Assembly (NCBI GenBank): GCA_037179385.1
Contig: CM074184.1
Coordinates: 12,108,001 to 12,172,000, forward strand
Direction: 5' to 3'
Source: Holothuria scabra
Lineage: Eukaryota; Echinodermata; Holothuroidea; Aspidochirotida; Holothuriidae
DNA length: 64,000 bases
How positions within the stretch are numbered: position 1 is the stretch's first letter; each line of letters opens with the position of its first letter. The notes below the pieces were generated by a model. That model did no database searches and was not told where the DNA came from. It saw only the letters and a program-made list of their open reading frames with translations. A program made the position numbers and the translations under genes. Below, one piece after another: positions 12,992-25,640 of this stretch.

Positions 12992-14529
12992 ATTAGGGCT
13001 GTGTTTTTTCGGTTAATTCACTATCCGTTTAACCGATTTTAATAACCGGCGGTTAACCAAAAATGACGTAATGTTCACACAACAACAAAAAGTCAACATT
13101 TCCAAAGAGCGCCATCACTTTTGTACAGGAAAGTACAAGTCTAAAAATGGCGTTGTAAGTCATGTTAGCCGATGAAAGCATGTGGCAAAAAAAATGTTAT
13201 TTTGTGCTGGGTTTATATCATCTTTTCTCAGTAAAAGCCCATCCCGCATTTACTGACGCTTTCTTCAGACCATGTTGTATTTTCCCGCCTAGTCCTATGT
13301 AATATCGCCAGTTACTTCATGAAACACTCCAACACTGCTGCTTTGATGCAGCTTGCTTGTGATGCAGTGTTCAATATATGTACAGCGCTCACATGTCTGT
13401 CATAGTAGCGACCTGTACAACTGCACTTTAAACGGCCCACCAGCCGCAAACATCACAACCAAGCTCTATTACCTTGCATAAATTAAGGAATTCCCAGCAT
13501 TCCTACCGTGAAGTTGTTTACAGTAGGACTTAAGGAATGTTATCATATGATGTCATTATGAAAGAAAACAATGATGCATGTGGTCCCATGCATGCAGTAG
13601 ACTTGCGTGCGTATCCGTTTTTACCACTAAACAAGGGACCATGTTTTGCTCGGTGACATCATATGCATACAATCTATTGCAAAATTTGAATTGCCTCTGC
13701 ATCGTGATTCGATCAAATTCGTTGATTCTGAGCCAGCCAATCACAACTCGCACCATCGCGTATGGGATTTAGTGTGTGAAAATACCAGACCTCTGAACGA
13801 ATTTCCCCATTGAGTTTGCATAATGAAGATCGCACTTCTGAGGCTTACATAGCTGGCCTGTGCAGCCGGCCAAGCCCCGTGCTGAATTCACGGAGAAACG
13901 GCATCACGAATCTCTGCATGCATGAATTTTTCGGGGATCCGACTAAAGTGCATTTCAGTTGCTGATCATTTTTAAACAAGACGTAAGGTTTGGTCAAGAA
14001 GTGCAAAAAATACAGGGGTATTTATATCAGAAAGGAACCATAACATACATTAATTGAGTCCATTTTTTTGCTGTCCAGAACCACTAAAAATTAGATAGTT
14101 GCGTATTTTTACATGCATTGTGGGGTGGACTTCTACAGTACAGTTCATTATCGCAACTATACAACCCAGGCGGTGCAATAAACTGCGTATGTTTATTCAT
14201 AAATATCAACATGGAATGTTCCATTTTATATGATATTGGGCAAACAAAAAATGGCAGGAATTATCTGGTGCTAACGATCGTATTTTACAGGTTAAATTTT
14301 TTTCCAAATACTGCTACTAACAATGAAAAATAATGAAATTTACAGAGGTGCAGCATGATAAAATATTTCGGTTAGGTACAAGTGGGGAGATTTATTCAAA
14401 TATACTTGTGCCCTAATCATGGTCTTAACTAGAAATGCAAGCAAGCAAGCAAAGTTGGCTAGTTAACTGGTCCACCCGAAGGTGCTTCAGTCTGGCGCGC
14501 AACCGACTTCGTCGGCTGGGCAACCGATT
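12992..14529. mobile_element. Insertion interrupting composite repeat E2
   Basis: This sequence separates two halves of one monomer array. Left edge is tagggctgtgttttttcgg; right edge is near cgactt...ggctgggcaaccg. No clear terminal inverted repeat or target duplication was found, and roughly 70 bp of the interrupted monomer is missing. Most of its interior (13440-14240) is a copy of the unclassified repeat family also seen at 22330-23915 and 54135-55490. Confidence 0.6.
13440..14240 (-). repeat. Unclassified interspersed repeat family, copy 1
   Basis: Shares long diverged identity with the copies at 22330-23915 (opposite strand) and 54135-55490. Landmarks include tttcggggatccgact, gacatcatatgcatacaat, taaacaagacgtaag and tttagtgtgtgaaaatac. 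No transposase domain was recognised. Confidence 0.75.
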
Positions 14530-15950
14530 TTAGTGAATTTTTGGACTTTGACCCCTAGTGAGCCCAGGTGACCTTTGACCTCCCCTTAAAATATTGCAGA
14601 CCATCTCCTGACCATAACGCATCTACATACCAAATATGAAATCTAACCAAGCTTCCTATCTTGAGATATCATGTTAAGAAGATTTTTCGACTTTGACCCC
14701 TGGTGACCCTAGGAGACCCTCTATCTCCGCCAAAATTACATATAACCATCTATTGACTAAAATGCATCCACATACCAAATATGAATTCTATTCAAAGTTT
14801 CCTACCTTGAGATATCACGTTAACAAGGTTTTCAGACTTTGACCCCTGGTGACCCCAGATGACGTTTGACCTCCAACAAAAACAAAAGGTATTATCTTCT
14901 GACCATAACGCACCTACATACCAAATGTGAAATCTATCCAAGTTTCCTACCTTGAGATATCACCTTTAAAGGGTTTTTAGACTATGACCCCTGGTGACCT
15001 CAGATGACCTTTGACCTCCACCAAAAACAAGAGGGACTATTTCCTGACCATAACGCATCCACATATCAAATATGAAATATATCTAAGCTTCCTTCCTTGA
15101 GATATTGTGTGAATGAGATTTTCAGACTTTGACCCCCGGTGACCCAAGATGACCTTTGACCTCTGCCAAAAACAATAGGGACCATCTCCTGACTATAACA
15201 CATCCACATACCAAATATGAAATCTATCCAAGTTCCCTACCTCGGGATATCGTATTAACAAGGTTTTCAGACTTTGACCCCCGGTGACCCAAGATGACCT
15301 TTGACCTCTGCCAAAAACAATAGGGACCATCTCCTGACTATAACGCATCCACATACCAAATATGAAATCTATCCAAGTTCCCTACCTCGGAATATTGTAT
15401 TAACAAGGTTTTCAGACTTTGAACCCAGGTGACCCCAGATGACCTTTGACCTCCACCAAAAACAATAGGGTTCTTCCTCTCAATATGGTGCATCTATGTA
15501 CCAAGTTTGAAAACTGTCGGATATTCCTTTCTTGAGATACCGTGTTAACGAGGTTTTTAGACTTTGACCCCTGGTGACCCCACATGACCTTTGACCTCCA
15601 CCAAAAACAATAGGATTTTTCCTCTCAATATGGTGCATCTATGTACCAAGTTTGAAAACTGTCGGACATTCCTATCTTGAGATGTCGTGTTAACGAGGTT
15701 TTTAGACTTTGACCCCTGGTGACCCCACATGACCTTTGACCTCCACCAAAAACAATAGGGTTCTTCCTCTCAATATGGAGCATCTATGTACCAAGTTTGA
15801 AAACTGTCGGACATTCCTATCTTGAGATATCATGTTAAGCAAAGTGTCACACACACACATACACGCTCACACACACGCACACACACACATACATACACAC
15901 ACACGCCATCATGAATGCATTGGTTTCTCTTATCATCGAAATCAAAAACA
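14530..15950 (+). mobile_element. Composite repeat, copy E2, 3' part
   Basis: About nine monomers. TGACCT cores at 15005, 15150, 15295, 15440, 15585 and 15730 have an exact 145-bp period. Most units carry TGACCC, TGACCC, TGACCT, TGACCT in direct orientation. The array is followed by a CA microsatellite (about 15847-15904), the 3' hairpin (15920-15945) and an A-rich end. Confidence 0.88.
15920..15945 (+). other. 3' hairpin of composite repeat E2
   Basis: TTGGTTTC pairs with GAAATCAA: 8 bp including one G-T wobble, loop of 10 nt, then an A-run. Confidence 0.75.
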
Positions 15951-16214
15951 AAAGACTGTCCATTAATGTGAGGATATGATGTCATATGTGCTTGCCTTAA
16001 GTTCACTTTTTTGAAAATGTGATTTAACCTGCTCATATTTTGAGAACCACTCATTAGAATACAATGCAAATTTCACCAGTGCTAAGAATAGGTACCCCTT
16101 CAACATCCCAAAGCTTGGTAAGGAATTTTGAGTTTCAAAATATGCGTACTGCACTACTAACCAGGGTGACCAGATTTTGAAAACTGAAATACGGGACACT
16201 AGCTGAAGGTAACA

Positions 16215-16310
16215 CCATGTGCATACGCAGCTTGCAGGTCGAGGGCAAAGGGCAAGGCCCCTATTAGATGGGGTCCAAGAGCGAAGCCCCCAAAAAGCTC
16301 CAAGGTTTCA
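16215..16310. repeat. GC-rich AAGCCCC-type repeat inside the hAT element
   Basis: Contains gcaaggcccc and ggggtccaagagcgaagccc. It is related to the tandem block at 44300-44410. Confidence 0.55.
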
Positions 16311-16507
16311 GTACATTCAAAGCACCAGAAACTCAGTAATTACACTGTACCTTACTCGACCAAATCATAAATGACAAAAAGTGCAAAGATGTGTTGCAAA
16401 GTGCTAATTACTATATTTCTCTTTTGATGACACAGAGTAATTTTTTTTTGAGTAATTGTTTGTTTGATTGGGCATAAGCAACAAAATCAGAACAAGTCAT
16501 GGAAAAA

Positions 16508-16891
16508 TTACAAATGATTAGTAAGTTCTGATTTGATGAGGGAGACACTGCATCTATTTCTGCAGCCATCCCACCTTTGCCCCATCAAGGAGAAGACTCT
16601 CTCTACTTGAGCATTTGATGAAGGAATACTCAAAGCAAAGGACACAAGCTTATACATGTTCTTGAGTTCTTTGCACTCTGTGAAAATATAGTTCCATTTC
16701 TCCACCACTGATTGCCTGGAATCCAAGTTTGACTTTGTCACCAAAGCTGTTATGATGCAGTATTCCTCATAAAGCTCATCAACTGATATGAATTCTTGAA
16801 GCTTTAGAGTTTTCACACACTGGACCAGTGACTTGACCTCTAGTTCTCCATTAAGGTTCAAGCATTTCAGGACATTTCCGGGCATTTTCAA
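16508..16891 (-). pseudogene. hAT transposase C-terminal fragment
   Basis: 127 codons on the minus strand, including SIPSSNAQVERVFSLMGQRW, the conserved core of the hAT dimerisation domain. The upstream zinc-finger and catalytic regions are missing, and the ATG used here is internal. The fragment lies inside a flanked 1.17-kb element, so it is a deletion remnant and cannot make an active transposase alone. A domesticated role is unlikely given the intact terminal repeats around it. Confidence 0.88.
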
Positions 16892-17337
16892 GTTCGTTCC
16901 CTTGCACTGTACTCACGCACGTGCACGCCGTATACGTAACAGGGTAGGCTACAAGTATAAGCAATGAATTTTGATCCAATACACAAGCACGCAACATATT
17001 CCGTAGCATAGAACTAGTACTAGGTTAGCTATAGTGGCGCCTCAGCACTAGTGCTTTGTGCATGTAGACTGCGGAACTATCTACGGACCGTACAGTACCT
17101 TAACATAATCTTATTTTAGCTGGAAATACATGAATACCTGTGGGTATTCAGGCTTTGGAGAGCTGTTGACTGCACATTTCTACTGAAGATCTGTCTTTGC
17201 AGAGTTGTTTCAATGTCTAATCCAGGTTTAATTCTACTTCATGAAGAAACCTCCTTTTAAAATACAGAAATACAGGACAAATGAGTCGAATACGGGACAA
17301 TCCCGTATTCGACCCGTCTGGTCACCCTGCTACTAAC

Positions 17338-19041
17338 TACTTCATATTGTTACAGAACACCAGGGTGTAGAAGTTAATATTATTTATTGTGTGGCTACAT
17401 ACTGTACTGTTTGGGTATTTAGCTACCATACTGGCAAACATTGCAAATCCAGAAAATGGAACATGTAGGATGTGGACATTGCTACGGTGGAAGAAAATCC
17501 CTTCCATTTCCTCAAACCTGTTTTGTATTTGGTGACTATGATGACTATTTCAATGAATTTTGAAGGACATTTTTCAGGCAAATTTGCAGAGATGACACCC
17601 TGCTGGAATAAAAAACAGGAACTCCAACTGATGTGCATGTTAGCACAAAACTCCTCAGGCTAGGGTCCAGTGCATGTATTACTGTAGGGCCCCCACTTGG
17701 GTCCAATGGGAGAAGTGCTACAGTAGGCTTAGAGAAGTTCTGGTAAGTCTGGAAAACTTTCTGAGTCCCTCCATAAAGTAGCAGCTTTCCTTGAAATTTG
17801 ATACTGTTGGAATGTTAGATCTATCATTACTCTACATCATATGTGGGGACATATAGCAAAGAGTGTCCCTTAATATTCCCTACCATGGCATCAAATTTAT
17901 GAATAAATTGAATGCAATGTCAATTTAATGTGTTGCAATGATATCACAAATTTCCCAAAATGCATCAAATCTCAAGAAAATTGCATAAGTTTGAAAATTA
18001 GTACCTTCCAAACATTACGATGAAAGAAAACATTTTTCTGCTTATTATAAAGACAATGAATTTTGCCTCTGGAAAATGCCTTTATAACGAGGACCTAAAC
18101 TGATTGTACATCATTTTCTGCAACAGTCGTGAAAAAAAAAAATCACTTTTCCAAACAACATATAAATGCATTAAACATAGGATCATGATTCCAGTTTTAC
18201 TGAAAATTGGAAAATGCCATAGAAAAACCAGAACACAATAAATTTTGGCATAAAAAATTTGAACTGTTCCACCTAAATCAGTTGATACTTCTTCATTTAT
18301 CTTTGTCTTTCTTTTTATTTTTTTTTTTGGGGGGGGGGGGAGAGGGGGAGGTTAGCTGCTAGCTAGCCCCTTTATGTGATTACATGTTCCTTAATACACT
18401 CCAGTGCATTAGGTTTGCCTTTAAGTATCATACCGTAAGCCTGTCCTCATTCATATGTTGCTCTTTTCTGCTTTCATGAAAACACCTGGTTTACTTTGTA
18501 CAATGCATATTTTGAGAGGTGATATAGCCACAAGATGGCAATTAAGTTTTATGTACTCCAGTGTAATTTTGTTTGTCTTGTTGTATTGTATAACTTGATC
18601 CTCATTGACATATGGCTCTTTTTCATCATATTTTTGTTCATGACTTCAAATGGTTAGTTTACATTACAGTGTAATATGGAATATCAATGTTTTTAAAGGT
18701 GAACTCTACACTAAATAAAGCTGAATTTTTTACTGCAGTGCTGGGTGACTAAATACCATTTACTTTAAATACTAAACATCTCCTCTATCACTGAAACAAT
18801 CCTAAAAATCTTAATTTATGAAATGCCAAATAAGCAAACTTACAGGTAATTTCACACGGTAGAAAACTCGGACAACATTGCATGATTGTTACTGCACTGT
18901 AACACTTTAACTGACGAGCAGACACTCAAGATATTTTTGCTGTGTTCATCCCCTATTAATGGAGTGGGTAGGATGCTGTAGATTGAGGGCAGTTTTGTGG
19001 CCTTCTAAAAATTTCAATTTTTAGCAATTTGATAAGGACAT
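17338..19041. other. Intron 3 stretch without recognised features
   Basis: AT-rich. Contains a T-run followed by a G-run (about 18317-18354). No coding or structural RNA signal. Confidence 0.35.
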
Positions 19042-19043
19042 TA

Positions 19044-19334
19044 CACTCTAACAAAAGTCTGGTGAAATTTCACCACTTTCACCAGGTCTGGTGCTGATAT
19101 ATACTGTAGCACCTACACAGTCCTGGTTATATTTTAACAGGCAATTACGGTCGCATCATTAACCATTATCCTGGTGAATTTAACCAAATAACTGGCTAAA
19201 TTCTCCTAGTTTCTAAAATAATTTTAGTTTCTTTGTTTATTGGAATAAAAATTTCTGGTTAAATTCACCAGGATTGTGTGAATGCTATCCCCACAAGGAA
19301 TCTGGTGAAATTTCACCAGAAATTTTTTTGAGTG
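19044..19334. mobile_element. TA-flanked MITE with CACTCTA/TGGTGAAATTTCACCA ends
   Basis: 291 bp. The left end is CACTCTAACAAAAG followed by CTGGTGAAATTTCACCA. The right end is CTGGTGAAATTTCACCAG followed by TTTTTTTGAGTG. TA dinucleotides flank both ends (19042-19043 and 19335-19336). The ends match the 4.3-kb element at 46141-50461, so this is a short member of that family. No coding capacity. Confidence 0.85.
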
Positions 19335-19336
19335 TA

Positions 19337-22329
19337 AAACAGTACGCATTCAATATGCTTCTAAAATTGAGAGCGAGATGAATACTTTAGGAGTAGATTT
19401 TGGCATTTTTCTGAGGCTTTACCTGGCAACAGTATTTACAGGCACAGCTACTATACCAACAGTCGATTGAAAAAAATAATTCTTTAGACTATAGCTCCCT
19501 CCTACCTCCCTTATCCCCCACTCTGAAGCAATGAATTAAAAGCAAGACCACCTTCAAAAAATGTCTCAAGCCCCTTGAAAGGCAATAGCAGAAAACTATT
19601 AATATATTTTTCATATTGGCTAAGTGGTTAAACTGTGCCTTCCAAAATTCCAGAACTTTACTAATTCCCACTACACTAACAACAGCTTACAATTTATTTC
19701 CATCCATAAATAATTGATTGGACAGTTTACTGTACATTCCTTTATATCATCCTACAGCATAATTGATAGTTCATTCATACACACATTTATCCTAACCATG
19801 TTAGTAGCCATTAATTACTCTGCAAAGCCAAACTACTCCCAGCAGAAGAATAAATTAAATTTGTATCAATTTAGGCTACCACCAGGGCATTGCAGTAAAA
19901 CATTCAGGCAGAGCTACAGTTAACACAGCGTACAGACTGCACAATGGTAAATAGAGCTGCATAGTAAATGTACAGTAATATAGGCTTGAGCACCTCTGAT
20001 TACCTTTAGCATACCCTAGAGAAGACTCCGCCTATTTATTTTGAAGAGTCAGTCTCAGAAGGTAAAGCATTAGTCTTTGATAAATGATTCCATCAATCAT
20101 GAATCCATTTTCATTTGTCAAATGTAAACTGCAGATTAGAGATGTAGAATTCTCCTTATAGTCTTAGGACATGGCAAAAGAATCATTTATTAGTACAGTT
20201 TGATGATTCTGTCACTATTTATACTGCTGAGGTACTGTACAGTGTACAGTGAATATAGTATTTGTAACACATATGGTAATTTGTTTCCTTTAAACATTTT
20301 GCATCAAAGTACTAGAACTCAGAACATCAAATTCAATTCATCTTCAGATCGAGTAACACAGCAAAATAAAAAGTACATATATTGTAATTAAAACACTTTT
20401 TCAAATAACCATTCCTTTTGCTGTCAAACTTTAACTTGTCAATATCAGTACATGCATCATGTTTGAAAACACTGTAGACACAGTGAGCAATACAACCACA
20501 AGCTGTACTGTACATTAAAGTTCTATAGGAAGAAGCAAGCAGATTTTATTCCTAAAGAACTGGAACCTTATCTGTTTAAGGATCAAAAAATTGCAAAAGA
20601 AATCCCAAACAAAGTAAATTTTGATTTTAGAGACTGGGGAACCAAAAGGTAGAATTATAAAGCTTAGAATTTACTGGAAAGTTCTTATCAAATACTGTAC
20701 TGAATGACTTGTTTCCAGACAGAATGTATTAATTTAGTCTATTACATGTCAGACGATTAAAAGAGGGCTACCTAAAACAGTATGTTGCATGATACCGTAG
20801 ATACCCCATGTACTGCTACTGTAACTTTCTACGGAGTAAGATACTGTAGTGTAGGAACAAGGAATAATGAAAGCGCTAAAAGAGGAAATCCTGTCAAATA
20901 TTACATTTACTCTTCATGGAAGCAAATACTCAAGAAAATTTCTGTGCCCTACTGAGAGCTCTTACTGTACATATTTGAGTGAAGGAAATAAGATTACAGA
21001 TAAGATCCTGACGCACAAAAGGGAGCACTGTAGATTATCAGGGGAGAGTAATTCTCTTACAGTACTGTACTTGGGAATATCAAAGAGGCCCATGGAGACA
21101 ATCAGATCAGGCCAGAAAAAGTACAAAAAAGGGGCCCTAGCCTAATCTGTGCACTACATGCCCCAATTAAATAGTCAATATTTTAAGGGTGGTGAACACT
21201 AACTGTGGTCTCAATTTAAAGCTAATCTTCATGTTTCTGCATCAGACCAAATGTTTTTTATTTATCCTTTCCCTTACAGATGGATATGTTATCAGTGATC
21301 CTAACTTTAATCACAGTTACCTGTTTTGTTACCATTATAACTTACTGGACACTGTATCCCTCAAACACAGCCATTCATATTTGTTCCAATTAAAACCAGT
21401 CAATCCCATTTTGTGTCCATTTCTGAAAAAAACTGTAAGTTCATGTGACATGACAAAATAATTGAAGTCATACAATTACACAGGTTGGAAGTTTTTTGGC
21501 TCTTCTTACCAGAGATGGATTTACAACAAAAACTCACAAAAATTAGAGTGTACAGTGTAATTCTATCCAATATTGGGTGACCCACTCTTAACAGCTTCTC
21601 TGAACAAAAGTTAGGCATGCATGGAATACAGCACAATCTAAAAAGTTCCTTTCAGGGAAATTTTAATATTTAGAGGAAAATTTGGAAAGTAAATTAATTA
21701 CATAAAAAACAATATGAAATCTGAAAAGAAACTGATTTGCATGCCATTTTTTCCAGCTCGAGGGCTCCATGGCTTGCTTTAAGCTGATTACTGTAAGAGA
21801 CAAAAAGGAAGCTATTGAGCAAATTCACTTTTCAAGAATGAAAATGGATGAATCTTCATACCAGAATTATGAATATTCATACAATTATAATGACCAAATC
21901 AAATCAAATGTGGCAATTTCAGTGGATTCACTTTCCCTGAAATAATTTTTTAAGAGCTACCTGCTGTTTAACTTCTGGTTTTTTCTATAAACCTAAAAGC
22001 CAAAAGGCTTAGTGATCCCTTGCTGCTGAAATGGAAGTTTGGTTTTTTTTTTCAAATTGACAGTGCTTCATAATGAACACACAAAGTATACAAGCTTTCT
22101 ACATTGTTATATCATATAAACTGGGCTCAGAGATGCCAGTATTTGACTGATTATGCTATCATTGGTACTAACTGATAACTGATTATTCAATTTAACAATC
22201 AGCTCAATGCCAATTACAGATTATTAGAAAGATGGAAGTCACATGTTTGTCACTAATGTATTCCCTTCTTGCTTTGTGCATATCACATTATATTATTCAT
22301 ACCATAACCAGTTGAGGCCAATAATGGAA
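19337..22329. other. Intron 3 stretch without recognised features
   Basis: AT-rich with many tacagtactgtac-type short palindromes. A 92-codon ORF at 20867-21145 has no recognisable domain, no homologous neighbour and ordinary composition, and is treated as chance. Confidence 0.35.
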
Positions 22330-23915
22330 ATAGTTCAATTCGCTTCACAAATGTGATATCATTTTTGTAGGCCTGATATTTTCACTTCAAAAAAGGAGAT
22401 AAATATCAACCGTAGGATTGTTTGCATTCAATGTCACATGCCCTTTGATAAATTAGTTTACAGGCCAACATCATGCTCTGTCTACAGCAGTTTTCATCAC
22501 CAAATCATGTTGGAACATTTGCTTTAGTTTACTGGACTTGGTTGCAGATGCGTTAGTATACAGTAGAAGCCTGCTTTAACAAGATCCATGTAAAAATAGA
22601 CAAGTACAGTATACCTAAGAGGTTCTGGGCAGCAAAATTTTGCACTGGATTAACGTATCTTATGGTTCCTTTCTGATATAAAAATCCCTGCATATTTTGG
22701 GTACTTCTTGTTCAAAACTTACGTCTTGTTTAAAAAGAATCTGCAAATGAAATGCACAAAATCCCTGAGAAAATTCACATACAGGTACCATATGCAGAGA
22801 TTTGTGATACTGTTACTTGGTGAATTTAGCACGAGACTCGACTGGGTGGGCTAGCCAGCTATGTAAGCGTGGGAAGTGCAATTGTCACAACACAAGCTCA
22901 ATGGGGAAATTTGCTTTGAAGCCTGGTATAGAGGCTTTTCACATGACATCATAATACTCTCTGGCGGCCATGTTGGAGTACATGTAACTACGCAGTAAAC
23001 CACACTGAATGCGCTTGATCGTTGGATTTGTATACACCGTGCATATCACAGTGCACACTGTGCAGTGCGTTCGGCACAAAGCAACGTGTATTTCGCATGA
23101 ATGTCCTCCAGCGTGGCGGTTCCGTGACGTAATTGCAAAGCCTCTATATTCACACACTAAATCACATAGGTGATGGGGCCAGTTGTGACTGGCTGGCAAG
23201 GACCAATGCAATTGAACCAATCACAATGCAGAGGCAATTGATTTTTGCAATAGATCGTATGCATATATGATGTCACTGAGCAAAACATAATCCCTTGGTT
23301 GGAGATAAAAACAATGTACAAACATACATCTACTGCATGCATGAGCCATGAAGTTTGCTGCATGCCACCACGTGCTTCACTGTTTTTGTTCGCAATGACG
23401 TTGCATGCTCAAGTTCTACTGTAAAAAACTTCACGGAAGGAATGCTGGGAATGGCTTAATTTATGCAGGATAATAAGCATTCAACTTCCCGAGTTTACAG
23501 TTTCTACATGTACAAAACATGTTACAGTATGTGTATCGTAAGCTTGAAAATAAGGCCAAACAAAGCAGCTCAATAGTCTGTACTTTGTTTAAATCTCTAG
23601 CACAGTTTTTACTTCAACTTATGCAGGGTGTTCTGAAAGATTGCAAGAAGTGCAATGCAGTTCTAAATATAATAATTCCATGTAATACTACAGTGTTATA
23701 GGGGAAAAAAACCAAGGATCACACCCCTGGCAGAGGTGAAATTTATACGTTTGTGATTATCGATGAATACCATTTTGGGTGGGAAGTTAAAGGATTGAGT
23801 ATCAACAGGAATTTTAAAGAAATTTAGAGAAAACTTGAAGAATATTTGAGCACTTTTTTCAGTTTACAAATAATCTGTGGTAATTATCGGTTAAACAGCA
23901 GAATTTTACCCACAT
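22330..23915 (+). repeat. Unclassified interspersed repeat family, copy 2
   Basis: About 1.6 kb matching the reverse complement of 54135-55490 and, in its middle, the reverse complement of 13440-14240. Shared landmarks include gtgatatcatttttgtaggc, tcttgtttaaaaagaatctgc and gtttgtgattatcgatg. It may be a decayed DNA transposon. No terminal repeats were established. Confidence 0.75.
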
Positions 23916-23989
23916 AACAACTAGTATTAACCAATAATGGAATAATCAGACCAATGCTGACTTATCAGATGATTGTTCTGACACCACAG

Positions 23990-24905
23990 TAAGAGATTTG
24001 GACCCTGCGACACCGTAGATGACCTTTGATCACTTAGAACTACAGTAGGGTTCTGCTCACTCTATATATATCGCATCCATATATTATGTGTGAAATTTTG
24101 CAGTATGCAAGACTACTAAACATTGGCAAAGTTCTGTGTAAACCCCAAATGACATTTGACCTCTTCCAAAACAATTCTCCTCATCATAATGCATTCATAT
24201 ATCTCTATGAGATCTATCCAAGCTTCCCACAATCCGATATCACATAAACAAGAATTTTAGACTTTGAGGGCTGGTGACACCAAATGACCTTTGACCTCCA
24301 TAAAAATCAATAGCGATGATATACTCAATACAGCCAACCCACGCACTATGTGACTATGCTCATATTTGGTGTGTGGATTGGCCATGTATTGATTCAATGA
24401 TCCCTATGGATATACGTGGAGGTCAAAGGTCATTTGGGGTCACCAGAAGTAAAAATGTCAAAACCTTGTATAAAAGTAACCTCAAGAACAGTAGATGTGG
24501 CATGCTTATATCCTATTTACAATGTTTTGACATTTTGACCTCTTGTGACCCCAAATGACCTTTGACCTCCACATCATATGATATTACCATATTCATATAC
24601 TCAATATGGCCAACACAAACACAAAATATGATATTAGTCTCACTTATCATTCTTGAGATATCATGTTTACCAGCAATTTCTAGAGAATTTACCATTTGAC
24701 CTCTCGTGACACAAAATAACCTTTGACCTAAACAAAAATGAATAGGATCATCATACAGCCAACCCACATATCAAATGTGAGATTAGTCACACTTACCCTA
24801 CTTGAGATATCATGTTTACAAGCAAAAGCATCACTGACATATACACACACACATCACATCACCGTTGTATATTTCTTGCCTGCCTTCAGGCAAGGAATCG
24901 AATAC
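23990..24905 (+). mobile_element. Composite repeat, copy E3
   Basis: Diverged monomers with TGACCTTTGACCT cores near 24283 and 24557, a CA tract (about 24840-24856) and a strong 3' hairpin (24871-24898). Part of the array (about 24310-24480) is inverted: AGGTCAAAGGTCA reads forward there, beside tttggggtcacc. Confidence 0.75.
24871..24898 (+). other. 3' hairpin of composite repeat E3
   Basis: ATTTCTTGCCTG pairs with CAGGCAAGGAAT: 12 bp with one G-T wobble and a 4-nt loop (cctt). It is the longest stem of the family here. Confidence 0.8.
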
Positions 24906-25544
24906 AGTCTGCCAACTGTATGATAAGACACTTTTAACACTTGTAAAAGAATACATGTTAATATCAATCTTGTGTCATCCTCTTGCAAACTCTTCATCAA
25001 TTGATCCTCTTGCTTGCAAAATAGAGGCTGCAGTGGAACACTTGGAGAGAGAACCATCTGGCATGATTAATGCGATTGTATATACCAGGGAGTGATTGGG
25101 GTGGCACTCTGATATAGTTCTCTTTTCCCAAACTACTTTAATTTATTAGCTTACTCAATAGACGGTGTCTTCAAGTGAAGCGAGTAACGGGAATATATAG
25201 CTAATAGAATGAATTTCTCGCATATAGAGAACTGACTTGCATAGCACTCTTTGAGTGGAGGACATGAAAATAGAGAAGTCCTGATGAATGAAATTTAAGT
25301 CCAATGAAAAGATCACTACAATGAGACATTTCATAAAACTGTACAAGCAAATAAAAACCATTGGTAAGGAAATCAATACAGGAACTAAAAAAGGCCATTT
25401 TTTTTTCCTAAAAAAGTTACTTTGATCACAATAGTGCATTTGGGATTGAGGAGAGAGCTACTGCAATAAAATCTAAAGGTCTATGTAAATAGGCATACAA
25501 CTAAGTACAATGATGATTCATTTTCCTAAATAGTGGAATCAACA
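24906..25544. other. Intron 3 stretch without recognised features
   Basis: No supported gene or repeat; small ORFs only. Confidence 0.3.
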
Positions 25545-25640
25545 TTATGGTCTAACTGATTAGACCATCCACAATGCAGTCAGGAGGTCAGGGGTTTGAG
25601 TCATGGCCAGGTAATACCAAAGACTTAAACTAGGGCAACT
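25545..25640 (+). mobile_element. tRNA-derived SINE head (probable)
   Basis: An A-box-like tggtctaactgattagacc (25548-25566) and a B-box-like GGTTTGAGTC (25593-25602) sit at tRNA-like spacing. They resemble the promoter region of tRNA-derived SINEs. The acceptor stem does not fold as a functional tRNA. The 3' end is not defined. Confidence 0.55.

Larger units (their letters stand above)
16162..17329 (-). mobile_element. Internally deleted hAT DNA transposon
   Basis: Terminal inverted repeats CAGGGTGACCAGA (16162-16174) and TCTGGTCACCCTG (17317-17329) are flanked by perfect 8-bp duplications, ctactaac, at 16154-16161 and 17330-17337. Eight-base duplications and CAGGG ends are diagnostic of the hAT superfamily. 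The element is 1168 bp, too short for a full transposase (about 600 or more residues). Only the C-terminal part remains (16508-16891, minus). Subterminal atacgggaca motifs occur near both ends. Confidence 0.95.

Noticed and set aside
15830..16069. Minus ORF rich in Val-Cys repeats at the CA tract (similar at 38916-39158)
   Set aside because: Translation of the CA/GT microsatellite at the end of composite repeats.
16508..16891. Domesticated hAT-derived host gene
   Set aside because: The ORF lies inside intact terminal repeats with target duplications and lacks the catalytic part, so it is a transposon remnant.
18317..18354. G-run as a regulatory G-quadruplex (also 44898-44923 and 48247-48267)
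   Set aside because: Simple homopolymer runs with no supporting context. Could fold, but nothing indicates a role.
20867..21145. 92-codon ORF in intron 3
   Set aside because: Composition and lack of motifs fit chance in AT-rich DNA.
25545..25640. Functional tRNA gene
   Set aside because: A- and B-box-like motifs are present, but the acceptor and anticodon stems do not form. Better read as a SINE head.
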